Part shown: positions 46,421 through 58,604 of the stretch, piece after piece | How the letters are laid out: each line of letters begins with the position of its first letter | Position numbering within the stretch: position 1 is the first letter of the stretch | Assembly: GCA_015680685.1 (NCBI GenBank) | Contig: MNCI01004801.1 | Coordinates: 585,468-649,467 of the forward strand | Origin: Gnetum montanum | Lineage: Eukaryota > Streptophyta > Gnetopsida > Gnetales > Gnetaceae | Length of the DNA: 64,000 nucleotides | Direction of reading: 5' to 3' | Notes under the pieces: generated by a model | What the model saw: only the letters and a program-made list of their open reading frames with translations | The model's database searches: none | Told to the model about the DNA's origin: nothing | Translations under genes and position numbers: made by a program

Positions 46421-48550
46421 TTAAAATAATTGGAATACCTTATCTCTTAAGGATAGTTACACTAGACTAAGTTGTGATTATGGCTAATTTAATTAACCCA
46501 ATTATCATTTATTTATGTATTATCATTAATAAATCATCTTGAATATTTTTGGAAGGGTTAACTATTAAAAAGTTAATGTTTATATGTTGTTAAAGTTATT
46601 ATCCCTTTGGGGAGTTAAAAAAATTTTTCAAAAGAAATTTCATTAGTTTTTCATTAGAAACCTTAAGGTTTGTAGCCCCCATAATAAAGATCTTACCTCT
46701 AGTAAACATAGGATTGGAAAACAGAGTGATTTGGACAAATAGTTAGGAAGTTATGAGCTCTAGAAGGTTTTGGGCTTTGAAAAATTGCAAAAACTCCACG
46801 TTTGTTATGAAAAATTTGCAAAAAATCCCTAAGTGCTTAGTGGTATATATAGCATGTAAACATTGCATCGATGAGGCCCCATTGACAAGGCCTTGTTGAT
46901 GTGGTTGGTTGCATTGATGAGGCCTTGTCGACGTAGCCATTGACCATCGTTGACTTCCATTAACTTTGGTCAAACTTTTAAAATACAAGGAATTTTTTGA
47001 TGAAATTAGGGTCAAATGAAAGCTTAAAAGGCTAAGAAAAATATGAAAACATGAGAAGAGGGTGTTTAAGCTCATAAATTTGAAAAATGGAGAGAAATTC
47101 ATTTAGTGGATGAATGAAATGAAATATTAAGGAGCACTAAGCGATATACTTAATGGAAATGTGAAAGATAGGATTGTAGTGATATTAAAGGTAAGGAGCC
47201 TTAACTAACTAGACTAAGAGCTATGCAAGTGGGTCCTTTCCATAGTAGGCTCATGCCATTTTTTACCCTTGCATAACCTCAATTAAAGAGCCCATGGGCC
47301 CCATAATTGATTTATGGTCATGAAAAGTTAAGGAGCAACTTAGAAGAATCTACTTAAGAATCCCAACACATCAGGCCAAGACATAGAGCATAACATAGAA
47401 CCCGACAGTGAGGTGATATATGGTAGCATGGATGGATAATAGAGAAGGTGTAATGGAGTTTCAAATTGAGGTCATAAGAAATCCCTTTTGAAATTAATGT
47501 TTAAAATGACCCAAGAATTTCCATCCTTAGTCCAGACCAAAACTAGCTACTTTCAGTAACTTCACATCACCATTTCAAGATTGATCCACCCACTTGAGAC
47601 ACAAGAGTGCATCCACAAAATAACCACCATAACACAAAGAGAAGAAAGAAGAAATAGAAAGTGAGAGAGAGGCCCTTAGTTACTGGAGACCTTTAGGCAT
47701 TTGTGCATGTTGTTCCAGTCCCATAACTAGTGCTTGTAGCTCATTTATTTGTCCAAGGGATGTGCTTTGAATTCCCATTTCTTTTTATTTTTTTTGAATG
47801 GGAACCAAACCATGCAATGAATTATTTAACTTCCTATTAGAGGTTAGTATGAAATGGTAAGAAGTCCTTGAAAAATACTTAAGCACTCAAGTAAGTAGAA
47901 GAGTAGAAAGTGTATTAAGTCCCCTTGAAGTCAGACCCTTTACAAGCCTTTGAATCCTTCCTAATTCTGGAACTACCAAGGTCACCCATTGATTAAACGT
48001 TTCTTTAAAGAAAGGGACCTTAAATTCCTTGAACAAGAAAAACCATAGAGTTCATTGAATGGGTGAATGACGTGGACTCACTACCTGTTCCATGAAAAAT
48101 AAACCATGTCAAAGTCATTAGACATGAAAATTCAAAAATAGAAACTAGACATCGACAGTCACAACATTAAACAGAACCCATCATTAGTAAAAAATAACAA
48201 TGACACTATGTTCTGTGACAATAAAGCAATTTTTATTAGTCAAAATGAGAAAATATCATACTTAAACTAAACCAAACAAATTATAGAAGAAAATGTAAAA
48301 TAGTCAAGAAACTTCAAAGGTACTAAAGATGGTTTAAAATTATAAAAATTTGAAAAGTCAAGAATTTGTAAAATAAATAATTTATAACAATCAAAAATGT
48401 GAAAAAAAAAGTAAAAAGTTAAGAAGCCATATTGATGGTTGACATGGATGGCCATCTCCCCCATGATTGAGTTGGAGGAAGGAGATCCAAAAGATAGAAG
48501 GTGGTTGTCCATCCACTAAGGTGGTAGTTACACAAGCTCATCTTGGTTCA
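46420..48550 (-). other. Spacer of A4 with promoter-like region
   Basis: Between integrase and the extra frame. On the minus strand it holds the purine-rich GCCTACTATGGAAAGGACCC motif (47231-47250). It also has a cluster of 'aaggcctcatc', 'tcgacaagg' and 'gcctcatcgatg' phrases (46861-46950) just upstream of CTATATATACC (46841-46853), and a conserved leader. The phrases are those of the LTR U3. Confidence 0.65.
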
Positions 48551-49650
48551 AGAAAAGGCTTTACTTATTTGATGTTGATCAACTATTTTTTATTTAGGAT
48601 TTCAGGTTTGTATATTATCATGACCCTAGATGAAAAGGTTTGATCAAATACATAAAGTTTCTTCCACAATGTTTGAAATTTTGTCCATTGGGTTACATGT
48701 GTAGGATTCCAGTAGAGGACCTTATCTTCTAGTTGAAGTGTTAATTTCCTTATTCTTAGGTCATGACATTGCTTCTTGAATTCCTTGTTTATGTCATTCA
48801 AGGATAGGACCACCAATCAATTTTCATCTAGCATGTTTAGGGTGATTAATCTTTCTTTTTGTGCTAGGCTTAGGTCAAGGTTTAGATCACAGGTTGTTAA
48901 GAGTGTACGAAGCTCGGATTAAATTGAAAGCATTGGAAGTTTCTCGTACACTAACTCATAGGGAGAATAGCCAATAGGAAGTTTCTCAGTTGAATAATAA
49001 GCCCAGAGAGCATCGTTAAGTTTTGTACTCCAATCCTTTTTATATTTCCTAATGGTTCACATTACCTCTACTTGATCATTGTCTTGGGGATAGTAAGGTG
49101 TTGTTAATTTATGTTCTACCCCCAAGTGTTGCATTAACTTTCTAAAGGTGGCACCTGTGAAATGAGTTCCATTATAAAAAATTAGTGAACATGGCATCCC
49201 AAACCTATTCATGATATTTTGTTGTATCAATTTGGCACCAATGGATGATGTATAATCAGTAATGACTACTACTTCTGCCTATTTTGTGTAGTAGTCAATT
49301 GCTACTATAATATATGTCTCTTCATTGGACATGAGTGTGATGGGACCCATGAAGTCAATGCCCCATATATCAAAAAGTTCCAGTGGTTGGATCCACTATT
49401 GAGGATCTTCCATACAAGTAATTATTCCCTTGTCTCATTGACATCATTCACAAGACTTAACAAATAGGTGGGCATCCCTAAAGATTGTATGCCAATAGTA
49501 TCCTATCATCAAGATTTTTATGGCCATGCATCTCCCTACATAGTGGCCTCCATAAAGCTTCTCATGAGCATGTTGGAGAATGCATAGTGAATCTTCGTTA
49601 GGGACACACTAATGAATTAGGCCATTAGTACACACCTTGTAAAGGTGTCC
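48550..49650 (-). pseudogene. Integrase of A4 (broken)
   Basis: Minus-strand blocks match A2: the zinc region near 49600 (AHEKLYGGHYVGRCMAIKIL), the core with DIWGIDFMGPITL and VAIDYYTK, FGMPCSLIFYNGTHFTGATF and TPYYPQDNDQVE, and the C-terminal VLSLNDINKEFKKQCHDLRI and LEDKVLYWNPTHVTQWTKF. The first catalytic Asp seems kept; the second site is altered. No chromodomain is seen. Confidence 0.75.
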
Positions 49651-49799
49651 ATTTATTTCTATGAAGTATTTAGCCCAATGAAGAAATTTTTTCTTCTTCC
49701 TAAAATCCAAATCCTATGACATCTCTTGAGTGAGAAGATATGTGAGGATGCCATTATACCATATTTCTTTTTTAGGCATTTGTTCACTTATTGCTCTAG

Positions 49800-51130
49800 T
49801 AAAGAGGAGTTCATCTGGAAACTGATCAAAGAGTGGGCTCTCCTCCTTTTTATTATCCCATCTTAAGCAAGAGAGGTAGTCAATGATCACATTCTTAGTC
49901 CATTTTCAATCCACCATAGTGAGATCAAATTCTTGCAAGATCACTAGCCACCATATAACATGGGGGCTCATTTTCAGCTTGTTCATGAAGAAGCAGATTG
50001 CACTATGGCCTGTATGTACAAATACTTTGTAATCAAGCACATAGTGCCTAAACTTTTCTAGTGCACATAACACTACCATTAGTTCTTTTTCTATGGTGCT
50101 ATAATGTAACTATGCTCCGAAAATGCATAGACTCATATAGTGGATATAGTATAGACATTTCTTATCATCCATTTACATGAGCACTGCTTCCAAGGTGTAG
50201 TTAGATGCATCTATCATAATGTGCAAGGATCTAGACTAGTCTAGTGCTCATAGAATTGGTGTTTCTATGAGTTTCTCCTGTAACTATTGAAATGCATGTT
50301 CACATTCCTTAGTCTAGATGAAAGGTGCATCTTTCTTTGTAATCTCTACCAACAGCTGTGCGATCTTAGAGAAATTCTCAATAAAGCATAGGTAGTAACC
50401 AATGTGTCCAAAGAATGACTAAACATCTTTGATGATCTCTGGTTGATGTGTTATTCCTTGGATGACCCTTATCATTTTTGGGTCTACATTAATCCCTTTT
50501 TGTGAAATTTGGTGCCCTAGCACAATGGCTTCTTGGACCATGAGATGCCTCTTTTACCAGTTGAGCTCTAGGTTTATCTCTACACATCTCTTCAATACTT
50601 GGTCTAGGTGGTCCAAGGCTTGCTCGAAGGTAGCTCCATAAGTGAAAAAGTCATCCATGAAGACTTGAACACCACTACCAATCTGCTATTGAAAGATACT
50701 AAAGAATAAGCATTGAAATGTTGTACGGGCATTGCACAAACCAAATGATGTCTTACAATATGTAAAGGTTTCCCAAGAACTCGTGAATGTTGTCTTGGCA
50801 TGATCTTCTAGAAAAATTTGGATTTGGTTATAGCCACGATAACTATTTAAGAAACTATAGTAACAATGCCTAGATATGGTGTCTAACACTTGATCCACAA
50901 ATGCTAAAGGAAAATGATCTTTAGACGTTGCCATATTCAACAGCTTGAAAGTTGATGCAAACCCGCCATTTGCCTTCCTTCTTTGATACAATTATGAGTG
51001 GGTTACTTCACTCACTATTTGTGATGGGATAGATGAACCCTACCTTGAGGAGTTACTCTATTTTCTCCTTGATGAGTTGCTTCAATTTGTGGTTTATCCA
51101 TCTTTATGGTTACCTTCTAGGTTTCATTAC
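49800..51130 (-). pseudogene. Reverse transcriptase and RNase H of A4 (broken)
   Basis: The clearest stretch is 50991-50686 on the minus strand: HFPLAFVDQVLDTISRHCYY, YRGYNQIQIFLEDHAKTTFT, SSWETFTYCKTSFGLCNART and TFQCLFF. The catalytic VFMDDFFTYGA follows in another frame at about 50660, with both Asp kept. RNase H (DASNYTLEAVL-like, then KYFVYIQATVQSASS-like) runs to about 49980. Frameshifts separate the blocks. Confidence 0.8.
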
Positions 51131-51559
51131 TAGGTTAGTGTAGATGTAATGCTGGCATATCCTTAGATCGATTCCAGTTAAATTTTGATGTGACCAGGCA
51201 AAGGTTGTTGGCCATTTGTTCATCACTTTCAATAAATTTTCTTTTTATTCAGGAGCAACTTTAGCATTAATTATGATTGGTTTACCATTCTTTAAAAATG
51301 CATACTCCATATCAATAGGTAAATTTTTTAGCTCTTAGGGCTCTTGCTTAAAGTTATTTAGGATTTCCAACTCTTCCCAATAGGTATCATCATCTTTATC
51401 AGAGAGTTGGAACTGAAATTATTTAATTTTGTCCATGCCTTTAACATATGCACATGTTAGGCTCTTAGTTGGCTCCATGCATATTGTGCTGCTATCTGAA
51501 TTAGTTATTAGCCATTGGGTTCCCTTCTACTTTATAGCTACTGCATACAGACACCTTTG

Positions 51560-51990
51560 AATGTTAATTTCTTGTGCACACTAATTGCATGCCTTAATGT
51601 AGGTACTCTTGATTGACCAAATATTTTGCATGCAATTGCATCCATTATCATTGTACATGATGCATGGAATATGCTCCTTCTCAATTTTTCTTGATATTTC
51701 TAAAGATAGGTTCCGTATGCTCAACCAAGCTCTTTCCATGACAATGGGGAAGTCATTTTTGTAGTTGTCCACATTGATTACCAAAAAATCAGTAGGATAG
51801 GACCACCCACAAACTATGATAACAATGTCCTAAACTAAGCCCAAAGGGACAATAATTAATTGATCTACTAATTCTAGATGAATGTTGCTCTTCTTAAGAG
51901 GTGGTAGGTTCTAGGCCTTATACATGTCATGGGAGATGAGATTAACTCTGGAACTTTTGTGAAGAAGAGCCTTGCATGGCCCTTGTCTAG
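51560..51990 (-). pseudogene. Protease region of A4 (broken)
   Basis: The minus strand shows MVINVDNYKNDFPIVMERAWLS and LSLEISRKIEKEHIPCIMYN pieces (51784-51581), preceded by SNIHLELVDQL-like sequence. They line up with the A2 protease at 21590-21900. The deletion seen here in A5 is not present in A4. Confidence 0.65.
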
Positions 51991-52759
51991 CAGTTTTTAG
52001 ATAGATGAGTGGACTTCCTAGATCAGATCTTTTCATAGGAATATTGCTAGCCTTGATCTAGTTAGAAATAACATGAGTTAGCATTACAATGCAGATCCAA
52101 GGAAGCACTTGGTTGAAAGGGAACTTGAAGGTATTTGATGTAGAGGATGAGGGTATTGGAGATGCAGGATGATTAGCTGAACTAGGTTATGAGGGTTGAA
52201 GAGGACTACTGGGCCAAAAGAAAGGTCTTTTCCTAGATTGATTATCTGGACCACTTGGCTAAAAAATTGGTTATGAGTGTACAACGCTCGTAGCATTTCA
52301 TTATTGTGGTTGTGGAGGAATCTCACCTTGCATTGATGGAGTGGGAGGTAATTAGGTTGAAGGTGGAGGAGTATGTGTAGAGTGATGTGGAGGATGGTAT
52401 GGATATGAATAAGTATTTTCCCCTTGAGTAGATGGTGAATGCGTTCAGTGATACTCTGGAGGGTAATAGTGATGATGGAATGATGTATGACTTACAAAAA
52501 TTCTAAGGAAGACAAGTTGCTAAACATACTACTCATATGGATCTAGTTGCCTATAAGGGTATTGTTGCCTTGGTGGTGGCATTTCCCATGGTTGTGATTG
52601 GTACATTGGTTGGTATGGTTGTGGAGGTGTTCCACTTGGGTAGTAAGCTTGTTGTTGCTGGTGGAACTATCTTAGATTGTCTTGAGGGTAAGACAATCAT
52701 CTTGCAACTTTCTTATGCGCTAGGTGAAGATTTAATGTGTACACTCTAGACTCTTGTAA

Positions 52760-54535
52760 GTGTGACACTACAAGGCAACATCCCTTTGGATGCTCATATT
52801 GCAAATGTCACATTTAGTTTCATCATTAGAGTTAGACTCCACAACTTTCTCTATTGCAGTAGCTTTTTCCTCATCTCTTTGGTAGACACGTTCAACTTCT
52901 TTTTGCCTCCTACAATTATAATCACTGTTTTGTTCTTTATATTTTTTAGCAATCTTTAAAGCAGTTTGAAAATTTTCATCTAAATGGTCCCATAACTTGT
53001 CAACCTTTGCCAAAATACCAAAAATGGATTTTTGGATGGGCAAGGTCTTTCTGTTCACCACTTCATCAAGTGGTGACTCCTCCTTATCAAAAAAATAGAC
53101 CTCTCATTTTTTGATGGAAGTGTCCCTATTATACTCTTCAACACTTTTGCTTTTTCATAAATTAGTTTCTTATTTTGCTACCTACTTAATTAGCCTTTGG
53201 ATCTAATGAGATCTTAGTTCAAACAATCTTCCTTGGGCATACACCCCAAGGGTTCTTTTAGTTTCTTCTCTAAGTCCATCTATGATGTAGCAAAGTTGTT
53301 CCTTTTGAGAATAACCATGGCCAAGGCATTGGTGTAGGAGTGAATAGTATTGACCCATGATGACATCCAAGGGTTCATGTACTCCCTGTTTCTAGCCTTG
53401 GATTTCCCTTCTTAGACTAGACACTCTAGAGTATGTTTGATATTTGTCATTAAATAGCTATAGCATGGAACTCCATTTGTTGGTAGATTCTGACTCTAAG
53501 GACTGGTACCAACTTTTGGCTTCTTTGATTAGTATCCTTGGAAAAGGTTTGAGTTTATACTACTCATTCTCTATGTTCTGTAAGGCATAGGCACCATGAA
53601 AAGCTTGTAGATGTGTTTGTGGATCAAAGTTGTATCCCCCCTCAAATCTTGGGATATTATTCATGTGTAGGTGCTTGATCCAACTATCCTTCATATGCTT
53701 GGTTAGGATTTTCACTGCATCTGCAATATTGAGCATGCTTTGAGTCACCAATAGAGGCTCATCATCATCACTATGTTGATGACACTAATGATGGTTTCAG
53801 GCACCCCTTTGGTTTTGGTGGCCTTCATGGTCATTGTTATCTTGTTAATCACCTTCATCATGGTTGTTTCGATGGTGGCTTCCATGAAAACCATCAGATG
53901 AAAAGGAATGTTCAAAATTGAATGAAGAGGATGAAGAGGAAGGTGGATTTCCACCACTATTATGCTTATTATGATCACCATCCTTAGATATCTTGCTATT
54001 GTGGTACTTGCTCGAATCCCTACATTAGTTTTCACTTTGTTCTAAATCCAATTTATGAATAGTGGATCACAGGGTTAGGTTGACACCCTCACCATCTATA
54101 CCAGGGGTTGGAGAATCTTCATGTTGAGAACCTTCCAAGGGAGGATTCTCATTATCCTCTTGGTCTAGTAGGAACAAGGGGTTAGTGAAATGTTTTACCT
54201 TCATAGCATTGTGGAGCTTCTCCTAACCTCTATCTTGTTTGGATTGTGTTTCATTGGGATAGTAGTTTCGAGTATCATATCCATTCACAAGATATTATTC
54301 ATGAAGATATGCTATTCCCAACTTCTTAAGGGTTTTGAATAGCATCCCAAGCATAGATTAATTAGGAGGCAAGATGAAGTTGCCCTCTATATCACGCCAT
54401 CACAGCTATTCATCTTGATGTAGGATGAAGATGAAATTTGGCACAAACTCATCTAGATGACTGTATACCACCTCGCATTCTTGTGGGACCGATAGTTTGG
54501 CATCTTTGTGCTTACGAGAAGAAGAAGAAATTTTA
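52760..54535 (-). pseudogene. gag of A4 (broken)
   Basis: On the minus strand it starts near ISSSSRKHKDAKLS and reads VVYSHLDEFVPNFIFILHQD. It passes a His/Asp/Ser-rich stretch and the capsid-like MNNIPRFEGGYNFDPQTHLQ and AFHGAYALQNIENE. It ends in KVDKLWDHLDENFQTALKIA and the Cys motif CDIC at 52809-52775. A one-base loss after CDIC shifts the frame. The start codon itself is not ATG in this copy. Confidence 0.75.
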
Positions 54536-54667
54536 CAAAAAAAAATGAAATTATTAGTGTGCTTTTATAATTCTACGTATAGTGGAAATGATATTAACCT
54601 TGAGGTTCATACAATGATATTAATGGTATTCACTAAAACCTAAATAGCACACATTCCACAAACAAAG

Positions 54668-54685
54668 TCCCCAGCAACAATGCCA
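54668..54685 (-). other. Primer-binding site of A4, tRNA-Asp type
   Basis: The minus strand reads TGGCATTGTTGCTGGGGAC one base inside the 5' LTR end. It matches the complement of the plant tRNA-Asp 3' end with three C/G-to-T/A type changes. It identifies the primer class of family A. Confidence 0.8.
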
Positions 54686-54686
54686 A

Positions 54687-55597
54687 TGATGAGCAGTGAT
54701 GTATCCCTCTACCCAACCATATGAATCATAAAGCATTCACACGTGATCTAGTCAAATTCTATGGACTTTATCATTTCTGATGCACTAGTCTTGTAGGAAG
54801 TGAATTTTTCCTTAAGGTCAATCATTGTCTTCCCAATTACATTGTGATGTACATTGGCATGGTTAAGTGTAACTGAGGCATCCAATTTTTATCATTTTGT
54901 GTTTTATAGTTTGGTGCTTAAAATGTGAATAAAAGAAATTTAATTAACTAATCTAAGTTAACTAATTAACTAACTAATCCTAACATAAGCATCAAATCCC
55001 ACATTCCATACATGTCTTGAACCCACATATATACTGTTGGGAGACCAAGTGCTATGCTACTGGGTGTACCAAGCAATAATGCTATTGGGATTACTAAGCG
55101 AATATGTGTCACACTCGAAGCAGTCATACTGATGTGTGTACTCTATTTGGCTTAATTTCTTCATTAATGTAATAATTGGAAAATTATTAATAACTAATTC
55201 AAAACATTACATTAAATGCATAAATGAAATAGCTAATCTATCCAAAGTGCTGTAAGGTTTATCGGAAAGCTCATTTTATTACCGCACACACTATCTTGCT
55301 TAGGTACAACAATGCTTGAATAAAAAATCCATATACTCAATGACTCCTACTGTGGGCAATAAGGAAAAAATTCTGACTTTTAAATGAAAAAACTACAAGA
55401 GCTCTACTACAACTACAATCTCCTCTCTCATAAATGTAGTTGCAAGCACATATTTATAGTCAACTACACACACTACATCGATGAGGCCACATCGATGCAT
55501 GATATGATGTGTGAACTTGGACTCATCGATGAAGCCTAGATGATAAGGCCACATTGACGAGGTCTCATCGACACAGCCAAGAGAACATGACTCATTA
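54687..55597 (-). repeat. 5' LTR of A4
   Basis: The 911-bp LTR reads, on the minus strand, from (TGAT)GAGTCATG at 55597-55590 to ACTGCTCATCA at 54687. The TATA box is ACTATAAATATG (about 55450-55461) and U3 has 'gatgagacctcgtcaatg' and 'gatgaggcc' phrases. Confidence 0.9.
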
Positions 55598-55599
55598 GT

Positions 55600-56828
55600 T
55601 GGTACATGAAAATTAAGAACAATAAGCAAAAAATTGGATTACATCTAAGTATGATATTATGATGGAAGTAGCACTAGTCCCATGGCTAGTAGAAGCTCTA
55701 TCAAAGTGCATGATGGGCTCATAACCTTTAGGCACTCATTAGCAACATTGACATGTTCATCAGGGAACTCAGGATCGATGGCTATGTATTCTTCAACTAG
55801 GGAAGTTGTAAGTTTTGCAGCTATATATTGGCCTTTTATTAAGACTTGGGAGATGTAATGTAGGTCAAAATTGATTGTTATGGCTTTCCACTAGGCTATT
55901 CAACTACTTTTGTAAATGTTGATCATTTTGTCTCTTAGCACATTGTCCTTGCATATGATGTTAACCTGGCCCCTAAAGAGGTAATGTCTCCACTTCTTCA
56001 AGAAGTAGACTAGGGCTAGGTAATACTTCTAGACCTCTATGTATTAGGTCTCGTAGGCTATCAATGCATGGTTCAAATAGTAAATGGGTAGCTCTACTCC
56101 ATCATTTCATTTTTGATAGAGTAGAGAGGTCATAAATATGTCAGAGATTGAAAGGTATATGTAAAATGATTTATCTTTTTTGAGGTAGATACACGATGGG
56201 TAGTTGGGCCAACTCTTGCTTAAGATTGTGAAAGGCTTCTTAACACTGGTAGATACACGATGGGTAGTAAGCCTCCTTCTTAAGAAAGTGTTTCATGGGT
56301 TGTAGCTTATCAATAAGTCTTAAGATGAATCTATGAATAAATTGCAATCTACCTGCTAGTCCCTATAGCTTTTTAAGGTTAGTGGGTGGTGCCAAGATGG
56401 TTATGGCTCTAACCTTATTAAAATTGACATGTATCCCTACCTTGAATATTATGAAGCTAGGCATCTTATCAATTTTAATGCTGAAGATACACTTCTTAGG
56501 ATTATGTCTAAAGTTGTACTTTAGACATCGTTGGAGTACCAAATTGATGTCATGTACATGATCATGAGCCTCCTTGGGCTTGATTGGTATGCAATTAACA
56601 TAACCATTAAGTAGACCTAGCATGTAGTCACTAAATATATAGTTCATGGCTTATTGATAAGTTATGCCTACATTTGTTAGACCAAATGAAATCATGGTAT
56701 AATAAAAGGTTCCCTAAGGGGTCATGAAGCTCATGTAACGTTGATGCTCTAAATTGAGTCTAACTTAATTATGTCTCAAGAACTTATTCATGAAGGACAA
56801 CAAGGCATGTCTTGCTGACCTTTTGGTA
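55600..56828 (-). pseudogene. Reverse transcriptase and RNase H of T1 (broken)
   Basis: Minus-strand reading: SARHALLSFMNKFLRHN, LEHQRYMSFMTP, GTFYYTMISFGLTNVGITYQ and AMNYIFSDYMLGLLNGYVNC. The catalytic YVDD reads YVNC here. Then come EAHDHVHDINLVLQRCLKYN and LAPPTNLKKL. RNase H follows with LPIYYLNHALIAYET, LALVYFLKKWRHYLFRGQVN and ISQVLIKGQYIAAKL. The start of the second RNase H (LLLAMGLVLLPS) comes next and is cut by A4. The wording is that of Tat elements and differs clearly from family A. Confidence 0.85.
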
Positions 56829-58084
56829 TGTCAAAACCTTAGAGAAAATGGAGAATATGAAAATGTGTTTGTAGTCTAGAAGGACCATAAATGAGTAAGG
56901 ACATCAGAACAAGAGTTGAGTTTGAAAATGAGATTTATATTGAGATGCTATGAGATCTATGAAGAGATGTCATTATGAAGACTACATGGATAAGATGAGA
57001 GCATGGAAGAAAAAACAGACTATAAATGAAATGGAAATATTCCAAGGATTAGGAAGAAGCAAAATTAACTAGAGAAAGCCTCAAGAACCAAAGTTCAAAG
57101 AGTTAAGGAGACATCTCCAAGAAATAGTAGACATCTCAACCAAGAAGAAAAAAAGTACAGGAAAATGTCTTTAAGAAACAATAGATGTATCCTTTGCAAA
57201 GTAGAAATATCCCTAGAGACTGCTCCTAAGAAATGCCCCATTCTCTAAAGAGATGTCTCTTAAGAATAGAGGTAAAACTCAGGTAGATGTCCCAACTTTA
57301 AAGGAGTTGTTGACACTAGCTGTTGGGTAGCCGTTGGACAAATTCTGAGGAATTTTTAAAAACTATAAAAATATAATAAGCCATCAAATTCTTGGGAATT
57401 TTGTAAGCATTGTCAACATGAAAGATATCATTGTCTATTCTATGCTATTATACTTGTGTACTTCATTGTCACATCATTTACTTGATTGTTTGTAGTATTG
57501 TGCTTTAAAGTACAAGGACTTGTAATTTGAGTTACACTCATTTCATGTTTTTCCTTATCTTTCTCTGTTTCCCCACATGATTGATGTTCTTCTTGTGAGA
57601 AGGCATCCTCATTGAGCTCTTTGGGACCCTATGGGATGTAGTGGTTTTGCAATGTCAAAAGCACTCTAGAGTGGATCTCGATTTTGTGAAGGTTGTGGGA
57701 TCTTTGAAATGACATTCTAAGCTTCTTGGGACCTTGTAGGGTTGAGTCATCTCACAGTGATAAAACACTTTATAGTAAAGCTCAAATCTTTTACAGGGTA
57801 TGGTACCCTTCAAAAGAAATTTTAAGCTTGTTGGAACCTTGCAGAGTTAAGAGATTTCATAGCAATGCAACTCTCTATAGTGAAGCTCAAACCTTATAAA
57901 GGTTATGGTGTTCTCTAAACCACATTTTGGATGAAACAAAGTCTAGAGGTGTTCATAGATTCTACCCTTCAAGTGTGAACGTATCCAAGTTGGGAAATGA
58001 TGTAAAATTTGGTGTGTTCATGTGGCTGGTGTAATTTTTAATTAGAGAACTTATTTAACCCCCCTTCTAAGTTCTTGATCCTCA
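56829..58084 (+). repeat. LTR of a Ty1/copia element (C1)
   Basis: The right end is firm: 'aaccccccttctaagttcttgatcctca' ends at 58084, two bases before a tRNA-Met type primer-binding site. The left end is placed at TGTCAAAACC (56829) because the T1 reverse transcriptase reading stops exactly there. A TATA box CTATAAAAATA lies at 57363-57373. The downstream part carries three 105-bp tandem units. Confidence 0.75.
57621..57935 (+). repeat. 105-bp tandem repeat, three copies, in the C1 LTR
   Basis: Units start at 57621, 57726 and 57831 (anchor 'ttgggaccttg'). Each holds a 'gcaatg...aaagca', 'tatagtgaagctcaa' and 'aaggttatgg' series, ending 'cattttaag'. The period is exact between anchors. Confidence 0.8.
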
Positions 58085-58086
58085 AG

Positions 58087-58099
58087 TGGTATTGGAGCC
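58087..58099 (+). other. Primer-binding site of C1, tRNA-Met type
   Basis: TGGTATTGGAGCC differs at two positions from TGGTATCAGAGCC, the initiator tRNA-Met complement used by most plant copia elements. Confidence 0.85.
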
Positions 58100-58147
58100 T
58101 GATACTCCCGATTTTGAGTGTAATAACTCAAGAGTGAAAAAGGAAAA

Positions 58148-58604
58148 TGGGATCATACATCAAGTCACTAATGTTTAATGGGATCACCTTTACATGTTGG
58201 AAGATTCAAATGCAAAATTATTTAAGTACGTGAGATTCAGAGTTTTGGTATTCATATTAGATGGATGCACTCAACTCAGTAGCAACATTTTGAGCAACAA
58301 AGTTAAGAGTAGAGGTAAGAAATGTAAAATTTTTAATTTTGATACATTTTCTATGAAATTCTCAACATGTGGTAGATGAGGCCATATGGCCTTTGAGTGT
58401 CCTAATGCTTACAGGTTTCAAGAGAAAGAGTATAGTGAGGAAAGGAGAAGAAGTAACATCCATACAAGCTAGTATGATGAAGATCAAAGCAAGGAAGAGG
58501 TAGATGATACCTCAAAAGATTCAAATCTCATATATATGGCTCTAACAAATGATGATGTTGGTCTTTCTGATGATGATGATCAAATTGAAATTGATGATGA
58601 AAGA
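58148..58604 (+). pseudogene. gag of copia element C1 (cut by A5)
   Basis: Begins near MGSYIKSLMFNGITFTCWKI, a typical copia gag start. A zinc knuckle (C..CGR*GHMAFECPNA, about 58366-58410) follows, and then an acidic tail (LTNDDVGLSDDDDQIEIDDE) that ends where A5 is inserted. A stop sits inside the knuckle. Integrase, reverse transcriptase and the second LTR would lie beyond the window. Confidence 0.8.

Larger units (their letters stand above)
42729..55597 (-). mobile_element. Ty3/gypsy retrotransposon A4 (Athila/Tat branch)
   Basis: The best-preserved family A copy, 12.9 kb on the minus strand. It has a 5' LTR (54687-55597), primer-binding site, gag, protease, reverse transcriptase, RNase H, integrase, spacer, extra reading frame, then a truncated 3' LTR. 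The polypurine tract and the U3 of the 3' LTR are deleted. The start of its 5' LTR has lost about four bases next to the target duplication. Stops and frameshifts occur in all genes. It inserted into T1. Confidence 0.9.
42140..56828 (-). mobile_element. Tat-type Ty3/gypsy element T1, split by A4
   Basis: On the minus strand the reverse transcriptase begins at the copia junction (56828), RNase H follows to about 55640, and the second RNase H is cut by A4 and resumes at 42728. The 5-bp CTAAT (ATTAG, 42724-42728 and 55594-55598) is the A4 target duplication, and the frame reads on across it. Its LTRs are not visible, and gag would lie beyond C1, A5 and U2, outside the window. Confidence 0.8.
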
